NCBI RefSeq assembly: GCF_000971235.1
Contig: NZ_BBMB01000003.1
Span: 185,009 to 249,008, forward strand
Direction of reading: 5' to 3'
Origin: Demequina subtropica
GTDB lineage: Bacteria; Actinomycetota; Actinomycetes; Actinomycetales; Demequinaceae
Length of the DNA stretch: 64,000 nucleotides
Shown: piece by piece, positions 1 through 7,865 of the stretch
How positions within the stretch are numbered: the first letter of the stretch is position 1
Layout of the letters: every line of letters begins with the position of its first letter
The notes under the pieces: generated by a model
Told to the model about the DNA's origin: nothing
The model's database searches: none
Seen by the model: only the letters and a program-made list of their open reading frames with translations
Position numbers and translations under genes: made by a program

Positions 1-386
1 CCGCGCGGCTCGAGCGCGAGGTCGGCGATGACGGGCGGCAGGCCCAGCTCCTCGAAGCTCTGCGCGCCCACCGCGACGCGGCGGAACACGAGGCCCTCGG
101 TACCGCGCGCCACGTAGGCGTTGACACGGAAGCGGCCCACGCCGGAGAGCGAGAACGCGAAGTCGGCCTCGTGGGTGTCGCGGAACTGCGCGACCAGGTC
201 CTCGGGGAGCACCTGCGCGACCATGTTGCGCGTGTCCTCGGGGGTCAGCGGCGGCACCTGCAGCTTGCGCAGGCGGCCGTCCACGCGCACGCGCGGGGCC
301 GAGCCCACCTTGCAGTGGAGGTCGGAGCCGCCCGTGGAGGCGAGGGCGTGCAGGAACGGGATGACGGACTGGGGCTGATCGCTCAC
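1..386 (-). CDS. pilT: Type IV pilus retraction ATPase PilT, N-terminal part
   Basis: The first 128 codons of a minus-strand gene run off the left edge of the window. The translation has the PilT N-terminal signature: a 'GGSDLH' segment near residue 19, then 'RVRVDGRL' and 'ADFAFSLSGVGRFRVN', which is the small PAS-like domain before the RecA-type ATPase core. PilT hexamers hydrolyse ATP at the cytoplasmic base of type IV pili to retract the fibre. The Walker boxes lie beyond base 1 and cannot be checked. The start is the GTG at 386-384, preceded four bases upstream by GGAAG. One oddity is a cysteine in 'DLHCKVG', where a leucine is usual. Retraction ATPases power twitching and DNA uptake in other bacteria; which applies here cannot be read from this fragment. 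Confidence 0.85.
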   Translation of the reverse strand, partial: MSDQPQSVIPFLHALASTGGSDLHCKVGSAPRVRVDGRLRKLQVPPLTPEDTRNMVAQVLPEDLVAQFRDTHEADFAFSLSGVGRFRVNAYVARGTEGLVFRRVAVGAQSFEELGLPPVIADLALEPR

Positions 387-528
387 GTTACTTCCATCGG
401 CATCGCAGGGGTCGAAGTCAAGGGGAGACTACCCCCGGACCACCCTCAACCCCCGCACGGTGTGACGCACTCGTCAGATGTGGGAGGATAGAGGGTCTGA
501 TTTCTCGACTCCAGAAAGGGGAACGCAA

Positions 529-603
529 GTGAGCAAGCGAGGCCGCAAGCGCAAGGCGCGCGCGAAGGGTGGCGCCAACCACGGCAAGCGGCCCAACGCC
601 TGA
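529..603 (+). CDS. Ribosomal protein bL37 (24 residues)
   Basis: A tiny open frame of 24 codons starts at GTG 529 after the strong ribosome-binding site AAAGGGGA and stops at TGA 601. The product begins SKRGRKRKAR and ends NHGKRPNA, which I recognise as the very basic actinobacterial large-subunit protein bL37 seen in mycobacterial ribosome structures. It carries no domain beyond its 11 or so Arg and Lys residues and is expected to thread into rRNA. It is monocistronic, followed at once by a perfect hairpin terminator. Genes this short are easily missed by automatic callers. Confidence 0.88.
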   Translation: MSKRGRKRKARAKGGANHGKRPNA

Positions 604-623
604 GCCGTTCCACCCGGATAGAG

Positions 624-656
624 AGAAGCCGCATCGGCCTGGCCGATGCGGCTTCT
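624..656 (+). terminator. Hairpin terminator after bL37
   Basis: Bases 624-639 and 641-656 are perfectly complementary over 16 bp. The theoretical one-base loop would in practice open to about five bases. The hairpin lies 20 bp after the bL37 stop and before the converging rsrA gene, so it may serve both strands. No long U tract follows, as is common in GC-rich actinobacteria. Confidence 0.8.
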
Positions 657-691
657 GTCGTCTCCGGGCGCCCCGGCGATGCGGTGGGCGC

Positions 692-940
692 CTACGCGCC
701 CACGTCGGGACGCGTCGCGCGGATGGTCGTGAGGATGCGGTCGCGCAGCTCGTCGGGAGCGACGTCGTGCCCCGCACGGTTGACGATGCGCTTGATCTTC
801 TCGTTGATCCGGTGCTCCGCCTCGCACGGCGGGCACTCGCGGAGGTGCTCGCCGATCCGGTGGATCTCCTCCTCCGGGAGCTCGTGGTCGATGTACTCGA
901 AGAGGCGGTCGAGGGCCTCCTCGCACTCTGGCTTAGGCAC
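692..940 (-). CDS. rsrA: Mycothiol-system anti-sigma factor RsrA
   Basis: This 82-residue protein belongs to the zinc-containing, redox-sensing anti-sigma family that sequesters SigR in the cytoplasm until thiol oxidation ejects the zinc. The sequence shows Cys6 and the H32-x3-C36-x2-C39 motif ('[10 protein letters not shown]'), which together give the four zinc ligands of the family. By homology to Streptomyces RsrA, Cys6 and one of the paired cysteines form the trigger disulfide. It starts with GTG 940-938 and overlaps the sigR stop by 8 bp, which implies translational coupling and near-stoichiometric production. The gene ends 35 bp from the bL37 terminator hairpin. Transcription would come from the SigR-type promoter at 1624-1650. 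Confidence 0.93.
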   Translation of the reverse strand: MPKPECEEALDRLFEYIDHELPEEEIHRIGEHLRECPPCEAEHRINEKIKRIVNRAGHDVAPDELRDRILTTIRATRPDVGA

Positions 941-1538
941 GGCACGTACCCCCGTCCTTGTCCTTCTTCACCGGGGCCTTCTCATACAGGCCGCGCTCGG
1001 CTGCGTAGTCCCGCAGCTTCTCGCGCAGCAGCTTGCGCCCGCGGTGCAGGCGCGACATCACGGTGCCCACAGGCGTGTCCATGATCTGGGCGATCTCCTT
1101 GTAGGCGAAGCCCTCGACGTCCGAGAGGTACACCGCCATGCGGAAGTCCTCCGACAGCTCGGAGAGCGCGCGCTTCACCTCGTCGTCGCCGATCGCGTCG
1201 AGGGCGCGGTCCTCCGCCGAGGCGAGCCCCGCGGACGTGTGCTCCGCCGCCGCGGCGAGCTGCCAGTCCTCGACGGTCTCCGCGTCCGAGCGCTTGGGCT
1301 CGCGCTGCTTCTTGCGGTAGCTGTTGATGAACGCGTTGGTCTGGATCCGGTACAGCCACGCCTTGAGGTTGGTGCCGGGCGTGAACTTGTCCTGTGCGGC
1401 GAACGCCTTCGCGAACGTCTCCTGGACCAGGTCCTCGGCGTCGGCGCCGTTGCGCGTCATGCGCAACGCGGCGCCGTAGAGCTGGTCCATGTAGGACAGC
1501 GCCTCGGCCTCGAAGTCGAAATCGGTGGTGTCGGTCAT
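933..1538 (-). CDS. sigR: ECF sigma factor SigR (SigH family), thiol-stress response
   Basis: A 201-residue group-4 sigma factor. Sigma region 2 spans about residues 15-85 ('[14 protein letters not shown]', '[22 protein letters not shown]') and region 4 about 125-180 ('[37 protein letters not shown]'). In actinobacteria this factor directs RNA polymerase to thioredoxin, mycothiol and protease genes after disulfide stress and is held inactive by RsrA, encoded immediately downstream. I chose ATG 1538-1536 because the SigR-like promoter at 1624-1650 would start transcription just upstream of it. The frame stays open to 1703, adding 55 codons; Streptomyces makes a longer unstable SigR isoform from an upstream start, but that start here would lie upstream of the promoter. 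Confidence 0.93.
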   Translation of the reverse strand: MTDTTDFDFEAEALSYMDQLYGAALRMTRNGADAEDLVQETFAKAFAAQDKFTPGTNLKAWLYRIQTNAFINSYRKKQREPKRSDAETVEDWQLAAAAEHTSAGLASAEDRALDAIGDDEVKRALSELSEDFRMAVYLSDVEGFAYKEIAQIMDTPVGTVMSRLHRGRKLLREKLRDYAAERGLYEKAPVKKDKDGGTCRA

Positions 1539-1623
1539 CGGATGCGAGCGTACAGGCGAGCGCCCTGGCGCAGAAGCACGGGCACGCTGGGGCCTCTCCA
1601 CGGTGGTCGTCACGCCGATGCTC

Positions 1624-1650
1624 AACACCGGAGGGCGCGCACGCATTCCC
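1624..1650 (-). promoter_or_regulatory. Candidate SigR-dependent autoregulatory promoter
   Basis: Read on the minus strand, the sequence is GGGAAT, then 18 bases, then GTT. This matches the known SigR/SigH recognition pattern GGAAT-N18-GTT exactly in both elements and spacing. It sits about 86 bp upstream of the chosen sigR start codon. Autoregulation by SigR is established in Streptomyces and Mycobacterium; its use here is inferred from the match. Confidence 0.75.
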
Positions 1651-1701
1651 GTGTGGACGCGAACCCTGACGAGGCCGCCTCCGCTTGGTAGCGTAGGAGG
1701 C

Positions 1702-2262
1702 ATGTTGCGCGCACTCGCCCGGCCCCTCCTCGCCTCGTGGTTCGTCTACGGGGGTGTCCAGAGCTATCTCGAGCCCGAGGCGCGCGCGGCGCGTGTCGCC
1801 CCCACGGTCGGGCCGGCGCTCGAGGAGCTCGGCCTCGAGGACGTCAAGACCGCCGACCTGGTGAAGGCGCACGGCATCGCCTCGATCGCGCTCGCCTCCG
1901 CGCTCGCGCTGTCGCGCACGCCGCGCACCGCCGCGCTGGGGCTCGCGGGCCTCGCCGGCGTCACCACCGCGCTGTCGCACCCGTTCTGGAAGGAGGAGGA
2001 CCCGGCCAAGCGCGACGAGGAGCTCGAGCAGTTCCTCAAGAACCTGTCGCTGGTCGGCGGCGTCCTCCTCGCGTCCACCGCGGGTCACAGCCAGCGCCAC
2101 ATCGACCGCAAGAAGGCGAAGAAGGCGAAGGCCAAGGAGAAGGCCGCGGCCGCGAAGGTCAAGGAGAAGGAGGCCAAGGCTGCGGCCAAGGCCGCCGCGA
2201 AGGCCCAGCCCGAGCCCGCCGCATCGTCCAAGAAGGCCTCGAAGAAGAAGCGAGCCGCGTGA
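1702..2262 (+). CDS. DoxX-family membrane protein with Lys/Ala-rich tail
   Basis: A 186-residue protein beginning [22 protein letters not shown], typical of the DoxX family of small membrane proteins. It has about four hydrophobic segments in the first 130 residues. The last 50 residues are an extended, highly basic run of Lys, Ala and Glu with coiled-coil character, which could bind nucleic acid or acidic surfaces. The ATG at 1702 has AGGAGG just upstream, and a TAGCGT -10-like box lies seven bases before the codon, so leaderless initiation is also possible. Its stop overlaps the aroA GTG start by four bases, so it heads the aroA-rsgA operon. DoxX proteins have been linked to oxidative stress, which fits its divergence from sigR; its biochemical role is unknown. 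Confidence 0.8.
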   Translation: MLRALARPLLASWFVYGGVQSYLEPEARAARVAPTVGPALEELGLEDVKTADLVKAHGIASIALASALALSRTPRTAALGLAGLAGVTTALSHPFWKEEDPAKRDEELEQFLKNLSLVGGVLLASTAGHSQRHIDRKKAKKAKAKEKAAAAKVKEKEAKAAAKAAAKAQPEPAASSKKASKKKRAA

Positions 2263-3578
2263 GCGGCACCCTTCCGCTCGGCACCGGGATCGGCGAGGTC
2301 TGGCCCGCGCCCCTCGCGCATCGTCCCCTCGACGCGACCGTCTCCGTCCCCGGCTCCAAGTCGCTCACCAACCGCTTCCTGGTGCTCGCGGCGCTCGCCG
2401 CCGAGCCCGTGACCGTCCGCGGAGGCCTGCGCTCGCGCGACTCCGACCTCATGATCGGCGCGCTGCGCGCGCTCGGCGTGGACGTGGACGATGCGGGCGA
2501 CGCGTGGCGCGTCACGCCGGGTCCCCTGCGCGGCGGCGCGCACATCGACTGCGGCCTCGCGGGCACCGTCATGCGGTTCGTGCCGCCCATGGTGCTGCTG
2601 GCCGACGGCCCGGTGAGCTTCGACGGCGACGAGGGCGCGCGCGTGCGCCCCATGGGCCCGCTGCTGGACGCGCTGCGCCTGCTGGGCGCCACCGTCGAGG
2701 ACGAGGGCCGCGGCACGCTCCCCTTCACGGTGACGCCGCCTCTCGAGATGCCCGACGTGGTCGAGGTGGACTCGTCGTCGTCCTCCCAGTTCGTCACGGG
2801 GCTGCTGCTGACGGCGCCGCGTCTCGAGGACGGTCTCACCATCCGCCACACGGGCGAGACGCTGCCGAGCTTGCCCCACATCGACATGACGTGCGAGGCG
2901 GTGCGCGCCGCGGGGATCCGCGTCGACCAACCGGATGAGCGCACCTGGGTGGTCCACCCGGGCGAGATCCGCCCGGGCGACGTGCGGGTCGAGCCCGATC
3001 TCAGCAACGCCGGACCGTTCATGGCGGCCGCGCTGGTCGCGGGCGGCACGGTGCGGATCCCGGGCTGGCCGGCGGTCACCACCCAGCCGGGGGCGCTCTT
3101 CCCGGAGCTGCTCACGCGCATGGGAGCGACGTGCACGCTCGAGGGCGGCGTCCTGGCGGTGACCGGCACCGGTGAGATCCACGGGATCGACGCCGACCTC
3201 TCCCCCGCGGGCGAGATCACCCCGACCATCGCCGCCCTGTGCGCGCTCGCCGACGGACCGTCGCGGCTCACCGGGATCGGCCACCTGCGCGGCCATGAGA
3301 CCGACAGGCTCGCCGCGATCGCCGCGGAGGTCGAGCGGCTCGGCGGCCGCTGCCTCGCGGACGACGACTCGCTGGCGTTCGCGGGGATGCCGCCCACGGG
3401 CCTGGCCGGGGCCGTGATGGAGACCTACCACGACCACCGCATGGCCACCTTCGCCGCGGTGATCGGGCTCGCGGTGCCGGACGTCGACGTGCTCAACGTC
3501 GGCACCACCTCGAAGACGATGCCCGAGTTCCCCGCCATGTGGTCGGGCATGCTCGGCGACGAAGGCACGGCCCGCTGA
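2259..3578 (+). CDS. aroA: 3-phosphoshikimate 1-carboxyvinyltransferase (EPSP synthase)
   Basis: A 439-residue cytoplasmic enzyme that joins phosphoenolpyruvate to shikimate-3-phosphate, the sixth step of aromatic amino-acid synthesis. Visible signatures include 'PGSKSLTNRF' (residues about 31-40, with the substrate-binding Lys), 'LRSRDSDLM', 'DCGLAGTVMRFV' and the C-terminal 'YHDHRMATFAAV'. The two-domain inside-out barrel length is normal for the family. The GTG start at 2259 overlaps the preceding stop (GTGA), and rsgA begins immediately after the aroA stop, so the three genes are co-transcribed. The aroA-rsgA pairing is conserved in actinobacteria. No other shikimate genes are nearby. Confidence 0.96.
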   Translation: MSGTLPLGTGIGEVWPAPLAHRPLDATVSVPGSKSLTNRFLVLAALAAEPVTVRGGLRSRDSDLMIGALRALGVDVDDAGDAWRVTPGPLRGGAHIDCGLAGTVMRFVPPMVLLADGPVSFDGDEGARVRPMGPLLDALRLLGATVEDEGRGTLPFTVTPPLEMPDVVEVDSSSSSQFVTGLLLTAPRLEDGLTIRHTGETLPSLPHIDMTCEAVRAAGIRVDQPDERTWVVHPGEIRPGDVRVEPDLSNAGPFMAAALVAGGTVRIPGWPAVTTQPGALFPELLTRMGATCTLEGGVLAVTGTGEIHGIDADLSPAGEITPTIAALCALADGPSRLTGIGHLRGHETDRLAAIAAEVERLGGRCLADDDSLAFAGMPPTGLAGAVMETYHDHRMATFAAVIGLAVPDVDVLNVGTTSKTMPEFPAMWSGMLGDEGTAR

Positions 3579-4595
3579 ATGGCGCGTCGCGAGTACGACG
3601 AGTCGGACGCCAAGGTCCGGCCCAACCGCCGCGGCTCGCGTCCGCGCACCAAGATCCGCCCCGCGCACGAGGACGCGGTGCTCGGCACCGTGATCGGCGT
3701 GGACCGCGGCCGTTACACGGTCCAGGTGGACGATGCGGTGGTGACCGCGGTGAAGGCGCGCGAGCTCGGGAGGCGCGGGCTGGTGATCGGCGACCTCGTG
3801 GGCGTGGTCGGGGACGTCTCGGGGCGCCCCGACACGCTCGCGCGCATCGTGCGTCGCGAGGAGCGCAGGACCGCGCTGCGACGCACGGCGGACGACACGG
3901 ACGCGACCGAGCGCGTCATCGTCGCCAACGCGGAGCAGCTCGCGATCGTCACGGCGCTCGCCGACCCCGAGCCCAACCCGCGCATGATCGACCGCTGCCT
4001 CGTCGCGGCCTTCGACGCGGGCATGAGCGCGCTGCTCGTGCTCACCAAGGCGGACCTCGCGGACGCGGCCGAGCTGCGCCGCGCGTACGAGCCCCTCGGC
4101 GTCCGTGTGCTCGAGACCTCGGTGCGCCGCGACGGCGGCCCCGAAGCGGATCCCGGCTTCGTCGAGCTGCGCGACGCGCTCGTCGACGGGACCACGGTGC
4201 TCGTGGGCTACTCGGGCGTCGGGAAGTCGACGCTCGTCAACGCGCTCGTCCCCGACGCGGGACGCGCGGTGGGCATCGTCAACGATGTCACCGGTCGCGG
4301 CCGCCACACGTCGACCTCCGCGGTGCTCTACGACGTCCCCTCCGGCGGGCGCATCGTCGACACCCCCGGCGTGCGGTCCTTCGGGCTCGCGCATGTGGAC
4401 CCCACCCACTTCATCCTCGCGTTCCCCGACATCGCGGACGCCGCCGACGAGCGCTGCCCCCGCGGTTGCACCCACGAGTCCGCCGAGGCCGGCTGCGAGC
4501 TCGACGCGTGGGCCGCGGACGTGCCCGACCGCCACGCGCGCGTCGACTCGATCCGCCGCCTGCTGGCCTCGCGCGCCGCCGGCGAGGCGTACTGA
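3579..4595 (+). CDS. rsgA: Ribosome small-subunit-dependent GTPase RsgA
   Basis: A 338-residue circularly permuted GTPase that helps the last steps of 30S subunit maturation. The motif order is permuted as expected: the G4 box 'LTKAD' (about residue 154) comes before the G1 P-loop 'GYSGVGKST' (about 209-217) and the G3 box 'DTPGVR'. An N-terminal OB-fold precedes them, and a C-terminal zinc site 'CPRGC-(x)-H-(x)-C' follows near residue 290. The N-terminal 30 residues are basic ('RPNRRGSRPRTK'), consistent with rRNA contact. Its ATG directly abuts the aroA TGA. A palindromic repeat element follows the stop. Confidence 0.95.
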   Translation: MARREYDESDAKVRPNRRGSRPRTKIRPAHEDAVLGTVIGVDRGRYTVQVDDAVVTAVKARELGRRGLVIGDLVGVVGDVSGRPDTLARIVRREERRTALRRTADDTDATERVIVANAEQLAIVTALADPEPNPRMIDRCLVAAFDAGMSALLVLTKADLADAAELRRAYEPLGVRVLETSVRRDGGPEADPGFVELRDALVDGTTVLVGYSGVGKSTLVNALVPDAGRAVGIVNDVTGRGRHTSTSAVLYDVPSGGRIVDTPGVRSFGLAHVDPTHFILAFPDIADAADERCPRGCTHESAEAGCELDAWAADVPDRHARVDSIRRLLASRAAGEAY

Positions 4596-4603
4596 CCCTT
4601 CTC

Positions 4604-4699
4604 GACAGCAGCAACGGATCTCGCCGCGACACGCCGAGGCGACCGGCGCATCGTCCCCCGACACGCCGCCGACCCGGGACCGCTTCCGTTGGCACTGTC
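4604..4699. repeat. 96-bp palindromic repeat element, copy 1
   Basis: This intergenic element begins GACAGCAGCAACGGA and ends TCCGTTGGCACTGTC, giving imperfect terminal inverted repeats of about 15 bp with consensus GACAG-(Y/A)-G-(N)-CAACGGA. A second element at 24914-25009 is exactly the same length and roughly 80% identical. Inside, 'CGACACGCC' occurs twice. It contains one copy of the GGACGATGCG word on the minus strand, which copy 2 lacks. It lies between rsgA and hisN. It has no coding capacity and could be a transposase-dependent miniature element or a repeat that folds in RNA. Confidence 0.75.
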
Positions 4700-4736
4700 A
4701 GGGCGGGGGGCCGATCGTGGCCGGTAGGTTGAGGGC

Positions 4737-5522
4737 ATGACGGACGCCCCCTACGCCGACGACCTCCTGCTCGCCCTCGCGATCGCCGACGCGGTCGACG
4801 GCGTGACGATGCCGAACTTCGCCACGGGCGATCTCACGGTGGAGACCAAGCCCGACGACACCCCCGTCACCGCGGTGGACCGCGCGGCGGAGCGGACCGC
4901 GCGGGACCTCATCGCGCAGCACCGCCCCGACGACGCGTTCGTGGGCGAGGAGTACGGCACCACCGGCACGGGCCCGCGGCGCTGGGTGGTCGACCCCATC
5001 GACGGCACCAAGAACTTCATCCGGGACGTGCCGGTGTGGGCGACGCTGATCTCGCTGCTCGACGGCGACGATGTGGTGGTCGGCGTGGTGAGCGCGCCCG
5101 CGCTGCACCGCCGCTGGTTCGCCGCGCGCGGCCAGGGCGCGTGGCTCGGGCAGTCGGAGGCCACCGCGCGTCCGATCCACGTCTCCGGCGTCGACACGCT
5201 CGCCGAGGCCTCGCTGTCCTACTCGGACCTCGCCGAGTGGCGGGACTTCGGGCGTCTCGACGCGTTCCTGGGGCTGATGGACGGCGTGTGGCGCACGCGC
5301 GCGTACGGCGACTTCTGGAGCTACATGATGGTCGCGGAGGGCGCCGTCGACATCGCGTGCGAACCCGAGCTCGCGCTGTACGACATGGCGGCGCTCGTGC
5401 CGATCGTCGAGGAGGCCGGCGGGCGCTTCACGGGCGTCGACGGCACGCCCGGGCCGCACGGCGGCAACGCGCTGGTCACCAACGGCCTGCTGCACGACGA
5501 GGTGCTCGCGCGCCTCGCGTGA
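4737..5522 (+). CDS. hisN: Histidinol-phosphatase, inositol-monophosphatase type (HisN)
   Basis: A 261-residue Mg-dependent phosphatase of the IMPase superfamily. The metal-binding motifs are visible as 'GEEYG' (about residue 69) and 'WVVDPIDGTKNF' (about 84-95), with the closing 'DxA' motif in 'YDMAALVPIVEEAGG' (about 217). In actinobacteria this class supplies the histidinol-phosphate phosphatase of histidine synthesis; a general inositol-phosphate phosphatase is the alternative. The ATG at 4737 follows a TAGGTT box (4725-4730) by six bases with no ribosome-binding site, which indicates a leaderless transcript. It sits just after the 96-bp repeat. Confidence 0.85.
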   Translation: MTDAPYADDLLLALAIADAVDGVTMPNFATGDLTVETKPDDTPVTAVDRAAERTARDLIAQHRPDDAFVGEEYGTTGTGPRRWVVDPIDGTKNFIRDVPVWATLISLLDGDDVVVGVVSAPALHRRWFAARGQGAWLGQSEATARPIHVSGVDTLAEASLSYSDLAEWRDFGRLDAFLGLMDGVWRTRAYGDFWSYMMVAEGAVDIACEPELALYDMAALVPIVEEAGGRFTGVDGTPGPHGGNALVTNGLLHDEVLARLA

Positions 5523-5525
5523 GGC

Positions 5526-5966
5526 TCAGGAGACCGGCACGCTCGCGAGCTCGGAGGCGTCGTACCAGAGCAGGTCGCGCTCCTCGAGGCGCTCGAGCGC
5601 GTCCTCGTCACCACCGACCGCTGCGCGCACATCCGCTGCCGCCTCGGGCTCGTCGACGAACGCGCACGCGATCGCGGAGGCCGGGATGCGGCCGTGGACG
5701 CGCACCGCGGCCGGGTGGACCTCGGGGTCCGCGTCGCACTCGGGACGCGTGAGCTCCGCAACCACGACGACGCGCAGCGGCGAGCCGACCTCGATGACGG
5801 AGGCGAGCGCCGCGACGTCCCGCGCGATCTCCGCCAGCTCGTCGGCGTCGTCGCTCGCGACGATCTCGAGGAGACGCTCGGTGACGGCGTAGGCGACGGG
5901 CGGCTCCCACAGGCCGTCCGCGCAGCGAGGGAGGTCGTCGACCGTGGCCGGGATGTACACGCGCAT
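5526..5966 (-). CDS. DUF6912 family protein
   Basis: A 146-residue soluble protein starting MRVYIPATVDDL, the characteristic opening of an uncharacterised actinobacterial family (DUF6912). It is acidic, without signal peptide or membrane segments, and contains repeated alternating Val/Ala strands ('LRVVVVAELTRP'). A CAGACT box six bases upstream of the ATG may be a -10 element of a leaderless transcript. It converges with hisN, only 3 bp separating the two stops, and lies just downstream of the cpaE-like gene, with which it may be co-transcribed. Function unknown. Confidence 0.75.
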   Translation of the reverse strand: MRVYIPATVDDLPRCADGLWEPPVAYAVTERLLEIVASDDADELAEIARDVAALASVIEVGSPLRVVVVAELTRPECDADPEVHPAAVRVHGRIPASAIACAFVDEPEAAADVRAAVGGDEDALERLEERDLLWYDASELASVPVS

Positions 5967-5970
5967 GGCT

Positions 5971-7152
5971 TCAGTCTGGCACCGCGGCGGGCGTGCGGCG
6001 CGAGGCGCGCACGGCGTCGGCCACCACGGCGCTCATCGACGCGATGGCGGTCCGCAGCGGCGCGCGCGGAGCGGCCTCCGCGAGCATCCGACCCTCGCGC
6101 GCCGCGGTGTCGCACGCCCGCGGGTCCCACGGGAGCGGCCACACCTCCGCGACCCCGGCGTGCCTGCCCAGCGCGGCGGCGATCGCGTCCTCGGGTCGCG
6201 GGCCCGCGACCGAGGCGCGGATCCGGTTGACCGCGACGATCGGCGTCGGCCCCTCATGGTCGAGCAGCGCCTGCACGAGCCGCACGAGCTGATGCGGCTC
6301 CGCTCCTCCGACCGCGATCACGGCGTCCGCCTCGTCGAGCGCCGCGAGCGTGGCGGCGTCGCGGCGCGGACCCGCGGCGAAGCCCCCGCCGTCGCCCGCA
6401 TCGGCCGGCGCGGCGACGTCGACCACGACGATGTCGGCCAGGGCGCGCAGCGCCGGCCACAGCCGCGCGAGGCCGCCGGCGGTGACCTCGGGCCAGCGCG
6501 CCGCGCGCGTCAGCCCGGTGAGGACGCGGAGACGGGGCGCGACGTCGACGAGGTGACGCTCCAGCGCCGCCGCGGCGTCCTCGCCCCGCGCGGCGGCGCG
6601 CGCGACGGCCGCGATCCCGGGCGCCTCGTCGGCGAGACCGAGCGCGCTCGCCACCGCGGCGCCGTAGGTGTCGAGGTCGACGAGCACGGTCCGGTGCCCG
6701 GCGAGCGCGGCCTCCGCCGCCATGTTCACGGCCACCGTGGTGCGGCCCGGGGCGCCACCCGTGCCCCAGACCGCGACGATCGCGCCGCCGTCCGTGTCAC
6801 GCGGCGCGACGAACACCGGGGCCGCACGTGGCATCGCGGCGAGCACGGCGTCCGCGAGGCCCGCGTCCACCACGGGCAGCCCGAGCGCCGCGAGGCGCGG
6901 CGAGGCTCCGGAGCCCACCCCGACCAACGCCACGCCCGCGCTCCGCAGCCCCGCGACCGTGTCCGCGTCGAGGTGGGGCTGGTCCGAGAGCACGACCACC
7001 GTGCCCAGCCCGGCCCGCGCGACCGCGACGGCCTCGGCGAGGTCGGCGCACCGCCGGACCACCTGGATCCCTGGATGCGCGTCGAGCTCGGCGACCACGC
7101 GGGACTCGTCGGCGCCGCGCACCGCCACCACCACGCCGACCGGAACGCTCAT
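5971..7152 (-). CDS. CpaE-like ParA/MinD-family ATPase
   Basis: A 393-residue protein with an N-terminal receiver-like pseudodomain (residues 1-120) followed by a ParA/MinD fold (about 130-370). Such CpaE/TadZ proteins position Flp/Tad pilus machinery at the membrane. The deviant Walker A box is 'GTGGAPGRTTVAVN': the usual signature lysine and the catalytic lysine are replaced by glycine or alanine and arginine, so nucleotide turnover may be altered. The Walker B-like strand is 'IVVVDVAAPAD'. The start codon overlaps the stop of the upstream SAF-domain gene by ATGA, so the two form an operon. No TadA, TadB or pilin genes follow here. Confidence 0.75.
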   Translation of the reverse strand: MSVPVGVVVAVRGADESRVVAELDAHPGIQVVRRCADLAEAVAVARAGLGTVVVLSDQPHLDADTVAGLRSAGVALVGVGSGASPRLAALGLPVVDAGLADAVLAAMPRAAPVFVAPRDTDGGAIVAVWGTGGAPGRTTVAVNMAAEAALAGHRTVLVDLDTYGAAVASALGLADEAPGIAAVARAAARGEDAAAALERHLVDVAPRLRVLTGLTRAARWPEVTAGGLARLWPALRALADIVVVDVAAPADAGDGGGFAAGPRRDAATLAALDEADAVIAVGGAEPHQLVRLVQALLDHEGPTPIVAVNRIRASVAGPRPEDAIAAALGRHAGVAEVWPLPWDPRACDTAAREGRMLAEAAPRAPLRTAIASMSAVVADAVRASRRTPAAVPD

Positions 7153-7754
7153 CCCTCGCCCACCACCGCCACGGCGTCTGCGTGCGCGAGCGCGTCGAGC
7201 AGCCCGCCCACCTCGTCGGCGTCGACGATCACGTACACCGTCTCCCCACCCAGCCCGAACCCGGGGTCATCGCGCGAGACCGAGGCCACCGGCAGGGACT
7301 CCCCGGCGCGCTCGGACGGGCCCCCGCCTGCCGGCGTCACCCAGACGTCGACCACCGTGCCCGCACCGACCTCCGGGGCCACCGGGGACGTGGCGACCAC
7401 GGCGAGCCGCCGGCCCCCGTAGGAGCCGGCGTCGACGACGGCCCCCGCGGGGATGAGCTCGCCCTCGCCGACGGCTCGGGTGAGGACCGCTCCCCACGGC
7501 GCGCTCGCCGGCGCCTCGAGGTACCCCGCGCCCACGCGGACATGCGCGATCGCGACCGTGGACTCGTCGAGGACGGTGCCGGGCGCGAGCTCCGCCGCCG
7601 CGGCGTACACGGGGACCGTGCGGTCCGCGGACGCCAGCACCGCCACCACGCCGGCCACGGCGATCGCGATGAGCAGCACGCCCACCACGAGCCTGGGGTC
7701 CCGCCAGCCGGGCGGGCGCACGCGCGCGGCGAGCGGACGCGTCCCGTCTCTCAT
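7149..7754 (-). CDS. SAF-domain (CpaB-like) membrane protein
   Basis: A 201-residue protein with one N-terminal transmembrane helix (about residues 21-43, 'LVVGVLLIAIAVAGVVAVLAS') and an SAF domain (about 48-110), the beta-clip fold found in Flp pilus assembly protein CpaB and antifreeze-like proteins. CpaB is thought to act in the periplasm-equivalent space during pilus assembly. I placed the start at ATG 7754 because GGGGGG lies five bases upstream; a GTG two codons earlier is possible. It is translationally coupled to the CpaE-like gene. Confidence 0.72.
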   Translation of the reverse strand: MRDGTRPLAARVRPPGWRDPRLVVGVLLIAIAVAGVVAVLASADRTVPVYAAAAELAPGTVLDESTVAIAHVRVGAGYLEAPASAPWGAVLTRAVGEGELIPAGAVVDAGSYGGRRLAVVATSPVAPEVGAGTVVDVWVTPAGGGPSERAGESLPVASVSRDDPGFGLGGETVYVIVDADEVGGLLDALAHADAVAVVGEG

Positions 7755-7820
7755 GGCCACCCCCCAGCGACAACTCGGATGTGGCTCATCATGCCTGGTG
7801 CGCGCGCTGACCGGAAGGCT

Positions 7821-7829
7821 TGTGGACAA
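7821..7829 (-). promoter_or_regulatory. Perfect DnaA-box match
   Basis: The minus strand reads TTGTCCACA, identical to the DnaA box preferred in GC-rich actinobacteria. It lies between the divergent SAF-domain gene and the small DNA-binding protein gene. A single box is not an origin; it could allow DnaA-linked regulation or be chance. Confidence 0.35.
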
Positions 7830-7865
7830 CGCACGCGCGCTCTCGAGCCGTGTCACAATGGCGAG

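Noticed and set aside
1539..1703. A 55-codon N-terminal extension of SigR starting at 1703.
   Set aside because: The consensus SigR promoter lies inside the extension, so a transcript from it could not include the upstream start. The extension is also Pro/Arg-rich and lacks sigma features.
7821..7829. A replication origin fragment indicated by a DnaA box.
   Set aside because: Only one exact box was found in this region, with no AT-rich unwinding element or dnaA/dnaN genes.
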